Part shown: piece by piece, positions 27,702 to 37,126 of the stretch
Position numbering within the stretch: position 1 is the stretch's first letter
Layout: every line of letters begins with the position of its first letter
DNA from: Jiella mangrovi
GTDB lineage: Bacteria > Pseudomonadota > Alphaproteobacteria > Rhizobiales > Rhizobiaceae
Assembly (NCBI RefSeq): GCF_017815135.1
Contig: NZ_JAGJCF010000021.1
Location: forward strand, 1 to 64,000
Reading direction: 5' to 3'
DNA: 64,000 nucleotides
The notes under the pieces: model-generated
Told to the model about the DNA's origin: nothing
The model's database searches: none
What the model saw: the letters and a program-made list of their open reading frames with translations, nothing else
Made by a program: the position numbers and the translations under genes

Positions 27702-30700
27702 TTCAAAACCTGTCGTTTCTCGAGGAGGGCGACGATGCCGCGCAGGGGGATCGACAACCACGCCGGGCGCATCGCAGCCTCGTAACGAAGCTCGTAGAAA
27801 GCCTTCTGCAGAACGAAGAGATCGAGGAGCTGGCGGGTCGGTTCGTCGAGGGCGACCCCCGAAGCCGTGCTCCAGTGGCCGAGGAAGGCCTCCATCACCT
27901 CGTCGCGCCAGACCGTCGCCATTTCGCGAAGCCGCTCGGCCGTGGTCTCGTCGACCGGGCCGGCGCGGTCGCGCGCGGCAAAGGCGGCGTAATCGAAGGA
28001 GCGGAGCATTCCGGCGACGTCGCGCAGCGGCGAGGTCTTGGCCCGGCGCTCTTCCAAAGACCGGCCCGGCTCGCCCTCGAAGTCCAGGATGACCACGTCG
28101 TTCTTGGCCACGAGAACCTGGCCGAGATGATAGTCGCCGTGGATGCGGGTGCGCTGCGCGTTGACCTTGATGCCGCCGAAGCGATCGAACCAGGTGAGAA
28201 TGTCCTTCTCGGCGCCGACGAGGCGCTCGACATTCTCGATTTCCTCCGGCGGCAGGTTGGGCTTGGCCTTGGCGAGAACCGCCAAAGCCTCGGCCGCGTC
28301 CTTCTTGGCCTCGGCCACGATCGCCATGAAGCTGTCGTCGTCGAGCGGTTCGGGATCGAAGGCCTCGTCACCGGTCGTCGTGGCGAGGGCCGCGTGCATT
28401 TCGCCGGTGCGCCGTCCCAGAACCTCGGCCGGATCGATCTGGATCTGCAGCTTGGGCTCGCTCAGGGCGCCGACCTCGAGATTTTCGTCGGCGATCGGCG
28501 GCTGGGCGTAGGCGTGGTCGCGCAGATAGCGGGCCAGCGCCTCGACGATCACGGTCCAGGCGTCGCCCTGATTCTGCACCTGCTCGAACAGCGCGGCAAC
28601 CGCCGTGCGGGTGCCATCCGGGCGAACCAGTTCGATCGAGCCGTAAAGCGCGGGAGCCGCCTCGAAATCGGTCTTTTCGGTGAGGAAGCGGGTGACCTCC
28701 AGCTCGGGCTGGATGCCGTCGCGCAGGCGCCGGTAGTATTTCAGAATGCCGTCGGCGCCGATCAGCACCGAGGTGTTCGACTGCTCGCCCGACAGCATGC
28801 GGATCGATTCCGCATCGACCAGAAGCGTTGAGGCAAGCCCTTCGCGCTCTGTCTGCGAGGCTTCGACGACGAGTTCGCCGCTGCCGATCTCGACATTCGC
28901 ATTCGCCGCGATCATCGCGACGATCAGCTTGGCGAATTCGGCGCTGCGGGTGCCGTCGATCAGGGCGCCGATGCGCGGGCCCTGGCGCACCTTGGCGATG
29001 GTGTAGGGCAGGTCCGGATCATGGGTGCCGAGATGCTGCTCGCCCCACCGCACGCTCAAGGGCAGAAGGTAGTTCTGCGAGCCTTCGGAGGTTGCGACGG
29101 CAACTTCCGTCAAGAGGTGACGGCGGTTGTCCGGCGTCGGCGGGCCGAGGACGGTCACGTCGAGCGAGCGCGGCGTCGCCGACTTGCCGGCAAACCAGCG
29201 CTGGCCGCCGACATATTCCGGCAGGATCGATTTCAGCTCCGTCAGATTGCGCCCGCCGATCGTTGCGCGCAGATCGCCCTGGGCGACCAGCGTCGAAAAG
29301 GCCGGCAGCGGCACCGGCGTCGCCGGATAGCGCTGCTGGGCCGCGGTGCTGTCGGCGAGATCGAACCAGAAGAAGCCGTAGGCCGGAAGCGTCAGCATGT
29401 AGGGCTGCGTGCCGATCTGCGGGAAGGCCGACAGGCCGAGCATCTCGATCGGTACCGAGCCGGCATAGGCGGACAGATCGAGTTCGACGGCCTGGGCGGA
29501 GCCCGAGAGATTGGCGACGCACAGGACCCGCTCGTCGGCATGCTCGCGCAGATAGACGAGGATCTTGCGGTTCGCCGGCAACAGGAACGTGATCTCGCCG
29601 CGGCCGAAAGCTTCCTTGGTCCGGCGCACCTGGATCAGCCGGCGCATCCAGTTGAGCTGGGACGCCGGATTGTTGGACTGGGCTTCGACATTGACCGCCT
29701 GATAGCCGTAGATCGCGTCCTGGATCACCGGCAGATAGAGGCGCTGCGGATCGGCCCGCGAAAAGCCGCCATTGCGGTCGGCGGACCACTGCATCGGCGT
29801 CCTGACGCCATCGCGGTCGCCGAGATAGATGTTGTCGCCCATGCCGATCTCGTCGCCGTAATAGACGGTCGGCGTGCCCGGCATCGACATCAAAAGCGCG
29901 TTGAGCAGCTCCACCTTGCGGCGGTCGTTGCCCATCAGCGGCGCGAGCCGCCGGCGGATGCCGAGATTGATGCGCGCCCGCGTGTCGGCGGCATAGGTCG
30001 ACCACAGATAGTCGCGCTCTTCCTCGGTCACCATTTCGAGCGTCAGCTCGTCATGGTTGCGCAGGAAGATCGCCCATTGGCAGTTTTCCGGAATGTCCGG
30101 CGTCTGGCGCATGATGTCGGTGATCGGATGCCGGTCTTCCTGGGCGAGCGCCATGTACATGCGCGGCATCAGCGGGAAGTGGAACGCCATGTGGCATTCG
30201 TCGCCCTCGCCGAAATATGGGCGCGTGTCCTCCGGCCACTGGTTCGCCTCGGCAAGCAGCATCTTGTCGGGATAGTACTTGTCGAGATCGGCGCGGATCG
30301 CCTTCAGGACATCGTGGGTCTCGGGCAGGTTCTCGTTGTTGGTGCCCTCGCGCTCGACGAGATAGGGGATCGCGTCGAGCCGCAGCCCGTCGACGCCCTT
30401 GTCCAGCCAGAAATGCATGATCGAGAGCACCTCCTCCATCACCTTCGGATTGTCGAAGTTGAGATCGGGCTGGTGGGAAAAGAACCGATGCCAGAAATAC
30501 TGGCCGGCGACCGGGTCCCAGGTCCAGTTGGAGGTCTCGGTATCGGTGAAGATGATGCGGGTGAGGTCGTAGCCCTCGTCATCGTCGGCCCAGACGTAGA
30601 AGTCCCGCTCCGGCGAGCCCTTTGGCGCATTGCGCGCCGCCTGGAACCAGGGATGCTGGTCGGAGGTGTGGTTGATGACGAGCTCGGTGATGACCCGGAT

Positions 30701-31030
30701 GCCGCGCTTGTGGGCCTCGTCGATCAGCCGCTCGATATCCTCGATGTTGCCGTAGGACGGATTGACCGAGCGATAGTCGGAGATGTCGTAGCCATCGTCG
30801 CGCAGCGGCGACGGGTAGAACGGCAGGAGCCAGATCGCGGTGACGCCGAGTTCCTGGATATAGTCCAGCCGCGACATCAGCCCCGCGAAGTCGCCGACGC
30901 CGTCGCCGTTGGAATCCACGAAGGTCTTGACGTGGACCTGATAGATGATCGCGTCCTTGTACCAGTCGTGGGCATTGAGGTCCGGCCCCGAAGAGGTCTC
31001 GGGCGTGACGATGGTGGCAATCTCGTTCAT
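27698..31030 (-). CDS. treS: Trehalose synthase TreS fused to maltokinase
   Basis: A 1110-residue two-domain protein. Residues 1 to about 560 form the GH13 TreS module that interconverts trehalose and maltose ([44 protein letters not shown] with the nucleophile Asp, [23 protein letters not shown]). Residues from about 590 form the maltokinase (Mak/Pep2) module: [15 protein letters not shown] at its start and the kinase-like [11 protein letters not shown] and [11 protein letters not shown], which act as catalytic and metal-binding loops. The fusion supplies maltose-1-phosphate directly to GlgE, whose gene lies just upstream. It overlaps glgB by four bases. Confidence 0.95.
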   Translation of the reverse strand: MNEIATIVTPETSSGPDLNAHDWYKDAIIYQVHVKTFVDSNGDGVGDFAGLMSRLDYIQELGVTAIWLLPFYPSPLRDDGYDISDYRSVNPSYGNIEDIERLIDEAHKRGIRVITELVINHTSDQHPWFQAARNAPKGSPERDFYVWADDDEGYDLTRIIFTDTETSNWTWDPVAGQYFWHRFFSHQPDLNFDNPKVMEEVLSIMHFWLDKGVDGLRLDAIPYLVEREGTNNENLPETHDVLKAIRADLDKYYPDKMLLAEANQWPEDTRPYFGEGDECHMAFHFPLMPRMYMALAQEDRHPITDIMRQTPDIPENCQWAIFLRNHDELTLEMVTEEERDYLWSTYAADTRARINLGIRRRLAPLMGNDRRKVELLNALLMSMPGTPTVYYGDEIGMGDNIYLGDRDGVRTPMQWSADRNGGFSRADPQRLYLPVIQDAIYGYQAVNVEAQSNNPASQLNWMRRLIQVRRTKEAFGRGEITFLLPANRKILVYLREHADERVLCVANLSGSAQAVELDLSAYAGSVPIEMLGLSAFPQIGTQPYMLTLPAYGFFWFDLADSTAAQQRYPATPVPLPAFSTLVAQGDLRATIGGRNLTELKSILPEYVGGQRWFAGKSATPRSLDVTVLGPPTPDNRRHLLTEVAVATSEGSQNYLLPLSVRWGEQHLGTHDPDLPYTIAKVRQGPRIGALIDGTRSAEFAKLIVAMIAANANVEIGSGELVVEASQTEREGLASTLLVDAESIRMLSGEQSNTSVLIGADGILKYYRRLRDGIQPELEVTRFLTEKTDFEAAPALYGSIELVRPDGTRTAVAALFEQVQNQGDAWTVIVEALARYLRDHAYAQPPIADENLEVGALSEPKLQIQIDPAEVLGRRTGEMHAALATTTGDEAFDPEPLDDDSFMAIVAEAKKDAAEALAVLAKAKPNLPPEEIENVERLVGAEKDILTWFDRFGGIKVNAQRTRIHGDYHLGQVLVAKNDVVILDFEGEPGRSLEERRAKTSPLRDVAGMLRSFDYAAFAARDRAGPVDETTAERLREMATVWRDEVMEAFLGHWSTASGVALDEPTRQLLDLFVLQKAFYELRYEAAMRPAWLSIPLRGIVALLEKRQVLK

Positions 31031-31061
31031 CGGGTTTCAGCGCTTTCGGCGTTCTTGGTTC

Positions 31062-33104
31062 TTATCGCGTGAGCTTGAAGACGGCATATGGCCGATCTTG
31101 CGGATTCAGCCACCAGTGCTGGACCTTCCCGGTCCAGGCAAAGCTCTCGCCCCGCATCAGGTCGGTGGCATGGATCGTGCCGTCGTCCGGCAGCCCGAAC
31201 TCCCAGAGCGGCACCTCGAAATGCCCGCCCTGACCGTGATGGGGATCGAGATTCACCATGAAGAGGAGATAGGAGGAGAGGTCTTTCGTCCGCTTGCCGT
31301 AATAGAGGATCTGCTCGTTGAAGAAGTTGAAGAAGGCGAGCGAGCGGAAATCCTTCATCGCCGCTTCGTCGTTGCGCAGCTTGTTGAAGAAGGCGATGTC
31401 GTCGCGGATGTTGCCTTCCGCCTTCCAGTCGAAGGCCCTGATCTGGAATTTCTCCGAGTTGAGATATTCCTCCTTGCCCGGAATCGGCAGGAATTCGCAC
31501 AGCTCGAAGCCGGAATAGACGCCGTAATTGCCGGCAAGGGTCGCCGCCAGCGCAAGCCGCGTCTGGAAACCGGGACGGCCCGAGGTCTGCAGGTAGAGCG
31601 GGTTGATGTCCGGCGTGTTCACGAAGAAATTGACGCGCATGTATTCGACGCATTCTTCGGTCGTCAGCTCGGTCAGATATTCCGTCAGCTCCCACTTCAC
31701 GTTCCGCCAGGTGAAATAGGAATAGGACTGGTTGTAGCCGAGCTTGGCGAGACGCTTCATCACCTTCGGCCGGGTGAAGGCCTCGGCGAGGAAGATGACG
31801 CCCGGATCGACCTTGCGCGCCTCGCCGATCACCCACTCCCAGAACGGGTAGGCCTTGGTATGCGGGTTGTCGATCCGGAAGATCTTCACCCCATGCTGCA
31901 TCCAGTGCAGGAACATGTCCCGCATGGCGTACCAGATCGACGGCAAGGCGCCCCGATAGAAGTGGAAGTTGACGATGTCTTCGTAGCGCTTCGGCGGATT
32001 CTCGGCATATTTGATCGTGCCGTCCGGCCTCCAGTCGAACCATTCGGGATGTTCCTTGATCCACGGATGGTCCGGTGAAGCGTTGAGCGCGATGTCGAGG
32101 GCGATTTCGAGGCCGTGCTTCCTGGCCTCGTCGATCAGCCGGTGGAAATCGTCGAAGCTGCCGAGCTCGGGATGGATGGCGAGATGGCCCCCGTCCTTCG
32201 AACCGATCGCATAGGGGCTGCCGGGATCGTCAGGGCCCGGCGTCAGGGTGTTGTTCGGGCCCTTCCGGTTGGTCTTGCCGATCGGGTGGATCGGCGGAAA
32301 ATACAGGACGTCGAAGCCCATCTCCTGAATGTCGGGCAGACGCCTGATGACGTCGTCGAAGGTGCCGTGGCGATTGACGTCGCCCGACTGCGATCGCGGA
32401 AACAGCTCGTACCACGCCGAAAACGCCGCCCGCTCGCGATCGACCCAGATCGGCACGTCGACCGAATAGCGGGAAAGGTTGGTCCGGTGACCGGCCGCCT
32501 CCAGGATCCCTGCCGCCTCGTCGGAGGCCATCAGCGCATACTGGGCGTCGAGGTCGCCCTTGGCCTGATGCTTCTCCAGCCGCTCGAAGAGCTTTGCCAG
32601 CGCCTTTTGCTCGGGTTTCGTGCCACGGCCGGATTCCGCCGCCTTCTTGACGAGGTCGCGCGCCTCGGTGATCTCGAGATCGGTCAGCTTGCCGGCGTCG
32701 CGCTTCTTCTTGGCTTCGTCGCGCCACGTCGCGTAGAGATCGCGCCACGCAATGATCGAATAGCGGTAGGGCCCCGGCTGATCGAAGGTGATCGTCGCCT
32801 GCCAGCGGTCGTTCTCGACGAAGGCGAACTTCACCTCCGACCATTTCGAGGGATCGACTTCCGCCGGCCCGTAGATCAGCGCCGCGTCGATCTCGTCATG
32901 TCCGTCGCAGAAGATGTCCGCCGACACGGTCAATGGCTCGCCGACGACACGCTTGACCGCGAACCGACCGCCGTCGATCTCGGGCGCGACGCCCTCGATC
33001 GCGACGCGATTTTCGGCAAGAGCAAGGAGCAGGGCCTCGCTGTCGTCGTTCTTCGCTTTCGCGACCTTTCGCGGCTTTTTCGGCTGCATTGCGACGTCGG
33101 ACAT
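31062..33104 (-). CDS. glgE: Alpha-1,4-glucan:maltose-1-phosphate maltosyltransferase GlgE
   Basis: A 680-residue GH13_3 enzyme that extends alpha-1,4-glucan with maltose units from maltose-1-phosphate. The N-terminal beta domains (about 30-200) are followed by a helical insert and the catalytic barrel: FPPIHPIGKTNRKGPNN, LDIALNASPDHPW, FRIDNPHTKAYPFWEW with the nucleophile Asp, and FLAEAFTRPKVM with the acid Glu. This combination is diagnostic for GlgE. It is the first gene of the operon, 31 bases before treS, and its promoter should lie at 33105-33200. No glgA or glgC is in the window. Confidence 0.95.
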   Translation of the reverse strand: MSDVAMQPKKPRKVAKAKNDDSEALLLALAENRVAIEGVAPEIDGGRFAVKRVVGEPLTVSADIFCDGHDEIDAALIYGPAEVDPSKWSEVKFAFVENDRWQATITFDQPGPYRYSIIAWRDLYATWRDEAKKKRDAGKLTDLEITEARDLVKKAAESGRGTKPEQKALAKLFERLEKHQAKGDLDAQYALMASDEAAGILEAAGHRTNLSRYSVDVPIWVDRERAAFSAWYELFPRSQSGDVNRHGTFDDVIRRLPDIQEMGFDVLYFPPIHPIGKTNRKGPNNTLTPGPDDPGSPYAIGSKDGGHLAIHPELGSFDDFHRLIDEARKHGLEIALDIALNASPDHPWIKEHPEWFDWRPDGTIKYAENPPKRYEDIVNFHFYRGALPSIWYAMRDMFLHWMQHGVKIFRIDNPHTKAYPFWEWVIGEARKVDPGVIFLAEAFTRPKVMKRLAKLGYNQSYSYFTWRNVKWELTEYLTELTTEECVEYMRVNFFVNTPDINPLYLQTSGRPGFQTRLALAATLAGNYGVYSGFELCEFLPIPGKEEYLNSEKFQIRAFDWKAEGNIRDDIAFFNKLRNDEAAMKDFRSLAFFNFFNEQILYYGKRTKDLSSYLLFMVNLDPHHGQGGHFEVPLWEFGLPDDGTIHATDLMRGESFAWTGKVQHWWLNPQDRPYAVFKLTR

Positions 33105-33204
33105 GCGCGAACCTTCCAGGACGAGGGATCGGGTCGGGTGGTAACCGCCATGTCGCCATGGCAGCTCATGAGCACTTGCTAAAGGGATAGGCGGACGCGG
33201 TTGT

Positions 33205-33543
33205 ATGTCCAGTCGAGAACGCCCGAATCATGGTGAAGTTCAGGAGCGCCTGCATAAAAGATTGCGGCAAATCCCAACTCAGCTCATTGACGCAACGACA
33301 TGCATCGCAGAGACTTCCAACCTCTGGTGGGTGGAGTTTGGAGATGGCGAAAAGCCCGCCAAAAGGCGGAAAGGCGGTGGAAGCAGCGGACGAACGCCAG
33401 TTAGCGATCGTCCGCTAGGCAGAACAGATAAGGGGCCGCTTTCACCGGCCAATCAACGACGCATCTCGCGCGAAATTATCAATCGAGACCGCGACTCTGG
33501 GCGCCTTCCTCCAGATCCCAGACCGCCCAAAGATCGTAATTAA
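33205..33543 (+). CDS. Small basic protein preceding the SLATT-like gene
   Basis: A 112-residue hydrophilic protein, rich in Arg, Lys, Gly and Pro, with a short core around residues 38-48 (TSNLWWVEFGD) and a C-terminal basic segment with RTPVSDRPLGRTDKGPLSP. I do not recognise a family. The codons use A/T at third positions far more than the neighbouring glg genes. It ends 17 bases before the next gene and points the same way, so the two are probably one transcription unit. Its reality rests on this coupling, an AGGCGG about eight bases before the ATG, and a shared atypical composition. It could also be a remnant of a larger partner. Confidence 0.5.
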   Translation: MSSRERPNHGEVQERLHKRLRQIPTQLIDATTCIAETSNLWWVEFGDGEKPAKRRKGGGSSGRTPVSDRPLGRTDKGPLSPANQRRISREIINRDRDSGRLPPDPRPPKDRN

Positions 33544-33560
33544 GCGAAATCCATGCCTAT

Positions 33561-34154
33561 ATGAGGGCCATGAGCGAACTATCGTCCATCGAGAAGACAC
33601 GAATGCGCGCCATGCGCAATGGCGTGTACCACTCCATGCGCAGGCAATTTTTCGAGCGATGTGAGCGCTTTGCCAATCTCTCCGTGTTGTTGCTTGGTGC
33701 GGCTAGCGTCGCCCAGGTGGCAGCGAAAACATTTGGCGACGATATGCCCAGCCTGATTTTCGGCTTTCTTGTCGCTCTCGTCGGCGGGCTGCAACTCGTG
33801 TTCAACTTTGGCGGACGAGCGCGCGACCATGCCATGTTCCAAGCGAGGTTCTATGGGCTCATGGCGAAAACGGAGCGATCGGGAGACGATCCCGAACGGC
33901 TTGCTGCCGAGATAGAAAGCGAAATGGCGACTTTTTACGGTGAGGAGCCGCCAACTTATCACATCGTCAATGCGATCGCGTACAATGCAGTCCAGGACAG
34001 TTTCGGCCGTCCGGACAAGTCGGCTTTGTTCAAGATCGGCACCAAGGAAAATCTCCTAAAGGATTTTTTCCATTATTCGCCCCACGATCTAAAGACATTC
34101 GGCGAAATCGACGCCGAACGCGAGCGTCACGACGGCAACCCCGCTACAGCGTAA
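33561..34154 (+). CDS. SLATT-like two-transmembrane protein
   Basis: A 197-residue protein (or 194 from the ATG at 33570). After a short basic N-terminal helix with YHSMRRQFFERCERFANL, two hydrophobic segments follow at about residues 39-55 and 63-83. A long acidic cytosolic helical part comes next (GRARDHAMFQARFYGLMAK, EIESEMATFYGEEPPTYHIV, NAIAYNAVQDSFG). This order matches SLATT domains, predicted pore-forming effectors associated with nucleotide-signalling conflict systems. No cyclase, SLOG or TIR partner is adjacent. Its GC is lower than both flanks. It converges on guaD, with the two stop codons one base apart. Assignment is by pattern, not alignment. Confidence 0.68.
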   Translation: MRAMSELSSIEKTRMRAMRNGVYHSMRRQFFERCERFANLSVLLLGAASVAQVAAKTFGDDMPSLIFGFLVALVGGLQLVFNFGGRARDHAMFQARFYGLMAKTERSGDDPERLAAEIESEMATFYGEEPPTYHIVNAIAYNAVQDSFGRPDKSALFKIGTKENLLKDFFHYSPHDLKTFGEIDAERERHDGNPATA

Positions 34155-34155
34155 A

Positions 34156-35562
34156 CTACTGAGCGCTCTCTCCCGCCTGCAAGCCTTTCGTCACGGGCGC
34201 CTGATCGAGCTTGGGCGCGAGCGGCCGGTGGCCGGCGTGATAGCGGTCGTAGATCTTGCGCCCCATCGCATAGGTCGCGACGGTGGCGCGTTCGTCGCCG
34301 AGGATCATCAGCGCGAAGAGCTCTTCGGAAAGCGACTGCACCCGCTCCATGCGCCGGCGCAATGGCGCGGTCGAGTGCGTGTCGAGGACGACGAGATCCG
34401 CCTCGTAGCCTTTCTCAAGCCGGCCGACCTTGTCGCCGATCCCCATCGCCGCGGCATTGCCGGCCGTCAGCATGTGAAACGCCTCGAAGGCCCGCAGCTT
34501 CTGGCCCTTCAGCGCCAGCACCTTGTAGCCCTCGGCCGCGGTCGTCAGCATGGAATAGGACGTGCCGCCGCCGATATCGGTGGCGATGCCGGTCGAAAGG
34601 CCGACGGCGCGCGATGCCGCCAGATCATAAAGGCCGGAGCCGAGAAACAGGTTCGACGTCGGGCAGAAGATCGCCGACGCGCCCTTGTCCGCCAGCGCCG
34701 AGCGCTCGCGATCGGAGAGGTGGATGCAATGGCCGAAAAGCGCACGCGGGCGGACGAGACCGTAGCGCTCATAGACATCGGTATAGTCCTTCGACCACGG
34801 AAAGGCCTCGGCGACGAAGGCGATTTCAGCTTTGTTTTCCGACAGATGGGTCTGGATCGGCAGGCCGGGATATTCGGCGGCGAGCGCTTTGGCGGCGTCG
34901 AGCTGGGCTTCGCTGGAGGTCGGGGCGAAGCGCGGGGTGATCGCCACCTCGAGCCGGCCGCGCCCATGAAAGGTCTCGATCAGTTCCTTGGTCTGATCGT
35001 AGCCGCTCTGCGGCGTATCGAGGAGACCAGGCGGAGCATTGCGGTCCATCATCACCTTGCCGGCGAGCATTCGAAGGCCCCGCCGGTCGGCCTCCGTGAA
35101 AAACGCCTCGGCGCTCACCTGATGGCTGGTGCAATAGGCTGCCGCCGTGGTCGTGCCGTTCGCCGCCAGCGTATCGAGAAGGAAGCGCGACGCTTCCTCC
35201 GAAACAGCGGAATCGCCGTAGCGAAGCTCTTCGGGAAAGGTGTATTTCGCCAGCCACTCCATCAGCTCCTGGCCATAGGAGGCGATGACCTGGGTCTGCG
35301 GCAGATGAAGATGCGGGTCGATGAAGCCGGGCATGACGAGATGCGGCCGGTGATCGATCACGGCGATGCCGGCTTCGAGCCGCCGCGCGACGACCGGCCC
35401 CTCGCCGACTTCGACGATGATCCCGTCCCGGATGACGACGATGCCGTCCTCGATGAAGCGGACAGACGGCGCCTCGCCCTCGACGGCGGGATCCGCGTCG
35501 AAGGATAGGAGCCGCCCACGGATTGCGAGAGTGCCGGTTCTGCCTGTCATCGGCTCAATCAT
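34156..35562 (-). CDS. guaD: Guanine deaminase
   Basis: A 468-residue zinc amidohydrolase that converts guanine to xanthine, feeding XdhABC. Metal ligands are visible in PGFIDPHLHLPQ (HxH), the His of QTHLSENKAEI, the His of FGHCIHLSD, and the late Asp in GIATDIGGGTSYSML; these are the guanine-deaminase forms. The ATG at 35562 and one at 35550 are both possible. It is the most promoter-distal gene of the minus-strand purine region, 33 bases after puuD. Confidence 0.94.
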   Translation of the reverse strand: MIEPMTGRTGTLAIRGRLLSFDADPAVEGEAPSVRFIEDGIVVIRDGIIVEVGEGPVVARRLEAGIAVIDHRPHLVMPGFIDPHLHLPQTQVIASYGQELMEWLAKYTFPEELRYGDSAVSEEASRFLLDTLAANGTTTAAAYCTSHQVSAEAFFTEADRRGLRMLAGKVMMDRNAPPGLLDTPQSGYDQTKELIETFHGRGRLEVAITPRFAPTSSEAQLDAAKALAAEYPGLPIQTHLSENKAEIAFVAEAFPWSKDYTDVYERYGLVRPRALFGHCIHLSDRERSALADKGASAIFCPTSNLFLGSGLYDLAASRAVGLSTGIATDIGGGTSYSMLTTAAEGYKVLALKGQKLRAFEAFHMLTAGNAAAMGIGDKVGRLEKGYEADLVVLDTHSTAPLRRRMERVQSLSEELFALMILGDERATVATYAMGRKIYDRYHAGHRPLAPKLDQAPVTKGLQAGESAQ

Positions 35563-35595
35563 AGCGCCGTCGCGGCATCCGGCCCAGCCTTTTGC

Positions 35596-36858
35596 TCACA
35601 ATCCCTTGCCAAGGCCCGGCGCCTTGCCGTCGGCGAGCCAGCGGGCGAGAAGCTCGCGTTCGGCCGGCTCGAGGCCCGACACGTTGCCGGGCGGCATGGC
35701 ATGGCTGCGTACGGCCTGACGCTCGATCAGCGCGGCGTAGTGGACGACCTCGTCCGAGGTCTCGAGCGCGATGTTCTTCGGCGGGTGGGTCATGCCGGGC
35801 CACAACGGCTCTTTCGCGTGGCACATGGAGCAACGCGAGACGATGATCGATTCCGCTTCCTCGAAATGCGGCGAGTTGGCGAGGGCATATTGCGGATCGG
35901 CGGTCCATTCGCGCTTGGTCGTCTCCGCCTCCGCCTCCGCCGGGCCGCTGCGCCAGCCCGGCGCACCCGACAGCGTGATGACGATGAGAAACAACACGCC
36001 CGCAAAGGCCCAGCACCACCAGGGCTTTTCGCCCGTCGCATGCATGGTGTTGAAGAAATGCCGGATCACCGCGCCGATGATCAGGACGATGCCGGCGATC
36101 ACCCAGTTCCACTCGGTGGCGAAGGCCAGCGGATAATGGTTCGAGAGCATCAGGAAGATGACCGGCAGGGTCAGATAGTTGTTGTGCAGCGAGCGCTGCT
36201 TGGCCGCCTTGCCGAGCGCCGGGTCCGGCGTCTTGCCGACCTTGAGGTCGGCGACGACGATCTTCTGGTTGGGAATGATCAGGAAGAAGACGTTGGCGGT
36301 CATGATCGTCGCGATCAGGGCGCCGGTGTGGAGCATCGCGCCCCGGCCGGAAAAGACCTGGGCGAACAGGTAGCTGGAAAGAACGACATAGACGAAGAGG
36401 ATGGCGAGAAGCGCCGTGTCGTTGTTCTTGAGGGGCGACTTGCACAGGAGATCATAGACCACCCAGCCGAGACCGAGCCCGGCGATACCGATCAGCGTCG
36501 CGCCCCAGACCGGCAGATCGGCGACACCCGGGTCGATCAGGAAGAGATCGGCATGGAGGTAGTAGACGAGAAACAGGAGCGCCGCGCCCGAAAGCCAGGT
36601 GGCATAGCTCTCCCATTTGAACCAGGTCAGCTCGTCGGGCAGTTCGTCGGGCGCCAGCGTATATTTCTGCATGTTGTAGAAGCCGCCGCCATGGACCTGC
36701 CAGGCCTCCCCCGCCACCCCATGCGGCAGCTCGCGCCGGCGGCGAAGGCCGAGATCGAGGGCGATGAAATAAAAGGACGACCCGACCCAGGCGATGGCGG
36801 TGATCACATGCACCCAGCGCACCGCGAACTGCAGCCATTCGGAAAGGTATGTCCACAT
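35596..36858 (-). CDS. puuD: Membrane urate hydroxylase PuuD with C-terminal cytochrome c domain
   Basis: A 420-residue membrane enzyme that oxidises urate to 5-hydroxyisourate using the respiratory chain. Residues 1-300 contain about eight or nine membrane segments with conserved His and Trp (FAVRWVHVITAIAWVG, LTWFKWESYATW, HNNYLTLPVIFLMLSNHYP). A C-terminal c-type cytochrome domain carries the haem motif CSMCH at 343-347 and an axial-ligand candidate in SHAMPPGN. I chose ATG 36858 (MWTYLSEWLQ) over an upstream frame extension. Its product is the substrate of UraH, encoded about 11 kb upstream in the same cluster. Confidence 0.93.
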   Translation of the reverse strand: MWTYLSEWLQFAVRWVHVITAIAWVGSSFYFIALDLGLRRRRELPHGVAGEAWQVHGGGFYNMQKYTLAPDELPDELTWFKWESYATWLSGAALLFLVYYLHADLFLIDPGVADLPVWGATLIGIAGLGLGWVVYDLLCKSPLKNNDTALLAILFVYVVLSSYLFAQVFSGRGAMLHTGALIATIMTANVFFLIIPNQKIVVADLKVGKTPDPALGKAAKQRSLHNNYLTLPVIFLMLSNHYPLAFATEWNWVIAGIVLIIGAVIRHFFNTMHATGEKPWWCWAFAGVLFLIVITLSGAPGWRSGPAEAEAETTKREWTADPQYALANSPHFEEAESIIVSRCSMCHAKEPLWPGMTHPPKNIALETSDEVVHYAALIERQAVRSHAMPPGNVSGLEPAERELLARWLADGKAPGLGKGL

Positions 36859-36956
36859 GCGGGCGTCGGGTCCTTGGCGTAAACGGCGCTGTGCGGCTGA
36901 CACCTCTTTTGCGGAGGTCGCAGCCTTCAGGCACTGACGGCAACACTCTCGCGACC

Positions 36957-37101
36957 GTCATCCTCGGGCCCCGTCCCGAGGATCCAGTTCTTGTCCGATC
37001 GTTCGCTGCGCGGGCTGAGACCTGCGCAGCTCAGAGTCAGGACTTTAAGTTCGTTCGAGCCCACGTTCCCCTGGATCCTCGGGACGGGGCCCGAGGATGA
37101 C
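36957..37101. repeat. Perfect 31-base inverted repeat pair between puuD and the BMP gene
   Basis: Arms at 36957-36987 and 37071-37101 are exact reverse complements of 31 bases, and each arm itself contains the CCTCGGG...CCCGAGG palindrome. The roughly 83-base spacer shows nothing coding. The pair is a BIME-like unit of the same family as the copies at 135, 51827 and 51892. It lies just after the BMP gene stop, so it may also act as a 3' structure for the transporter transcript. Confidence 0.8.
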
Positions 37102-37126
37102 GAGGTGGGAGGAGAAGCGCCGAGCC

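Noticed and set aside
29021-31072. A 683-residue open frame antisense to treS
   Set aside because: Shadow of the TreS reading frame; no domain, and the TreS frame is complete.
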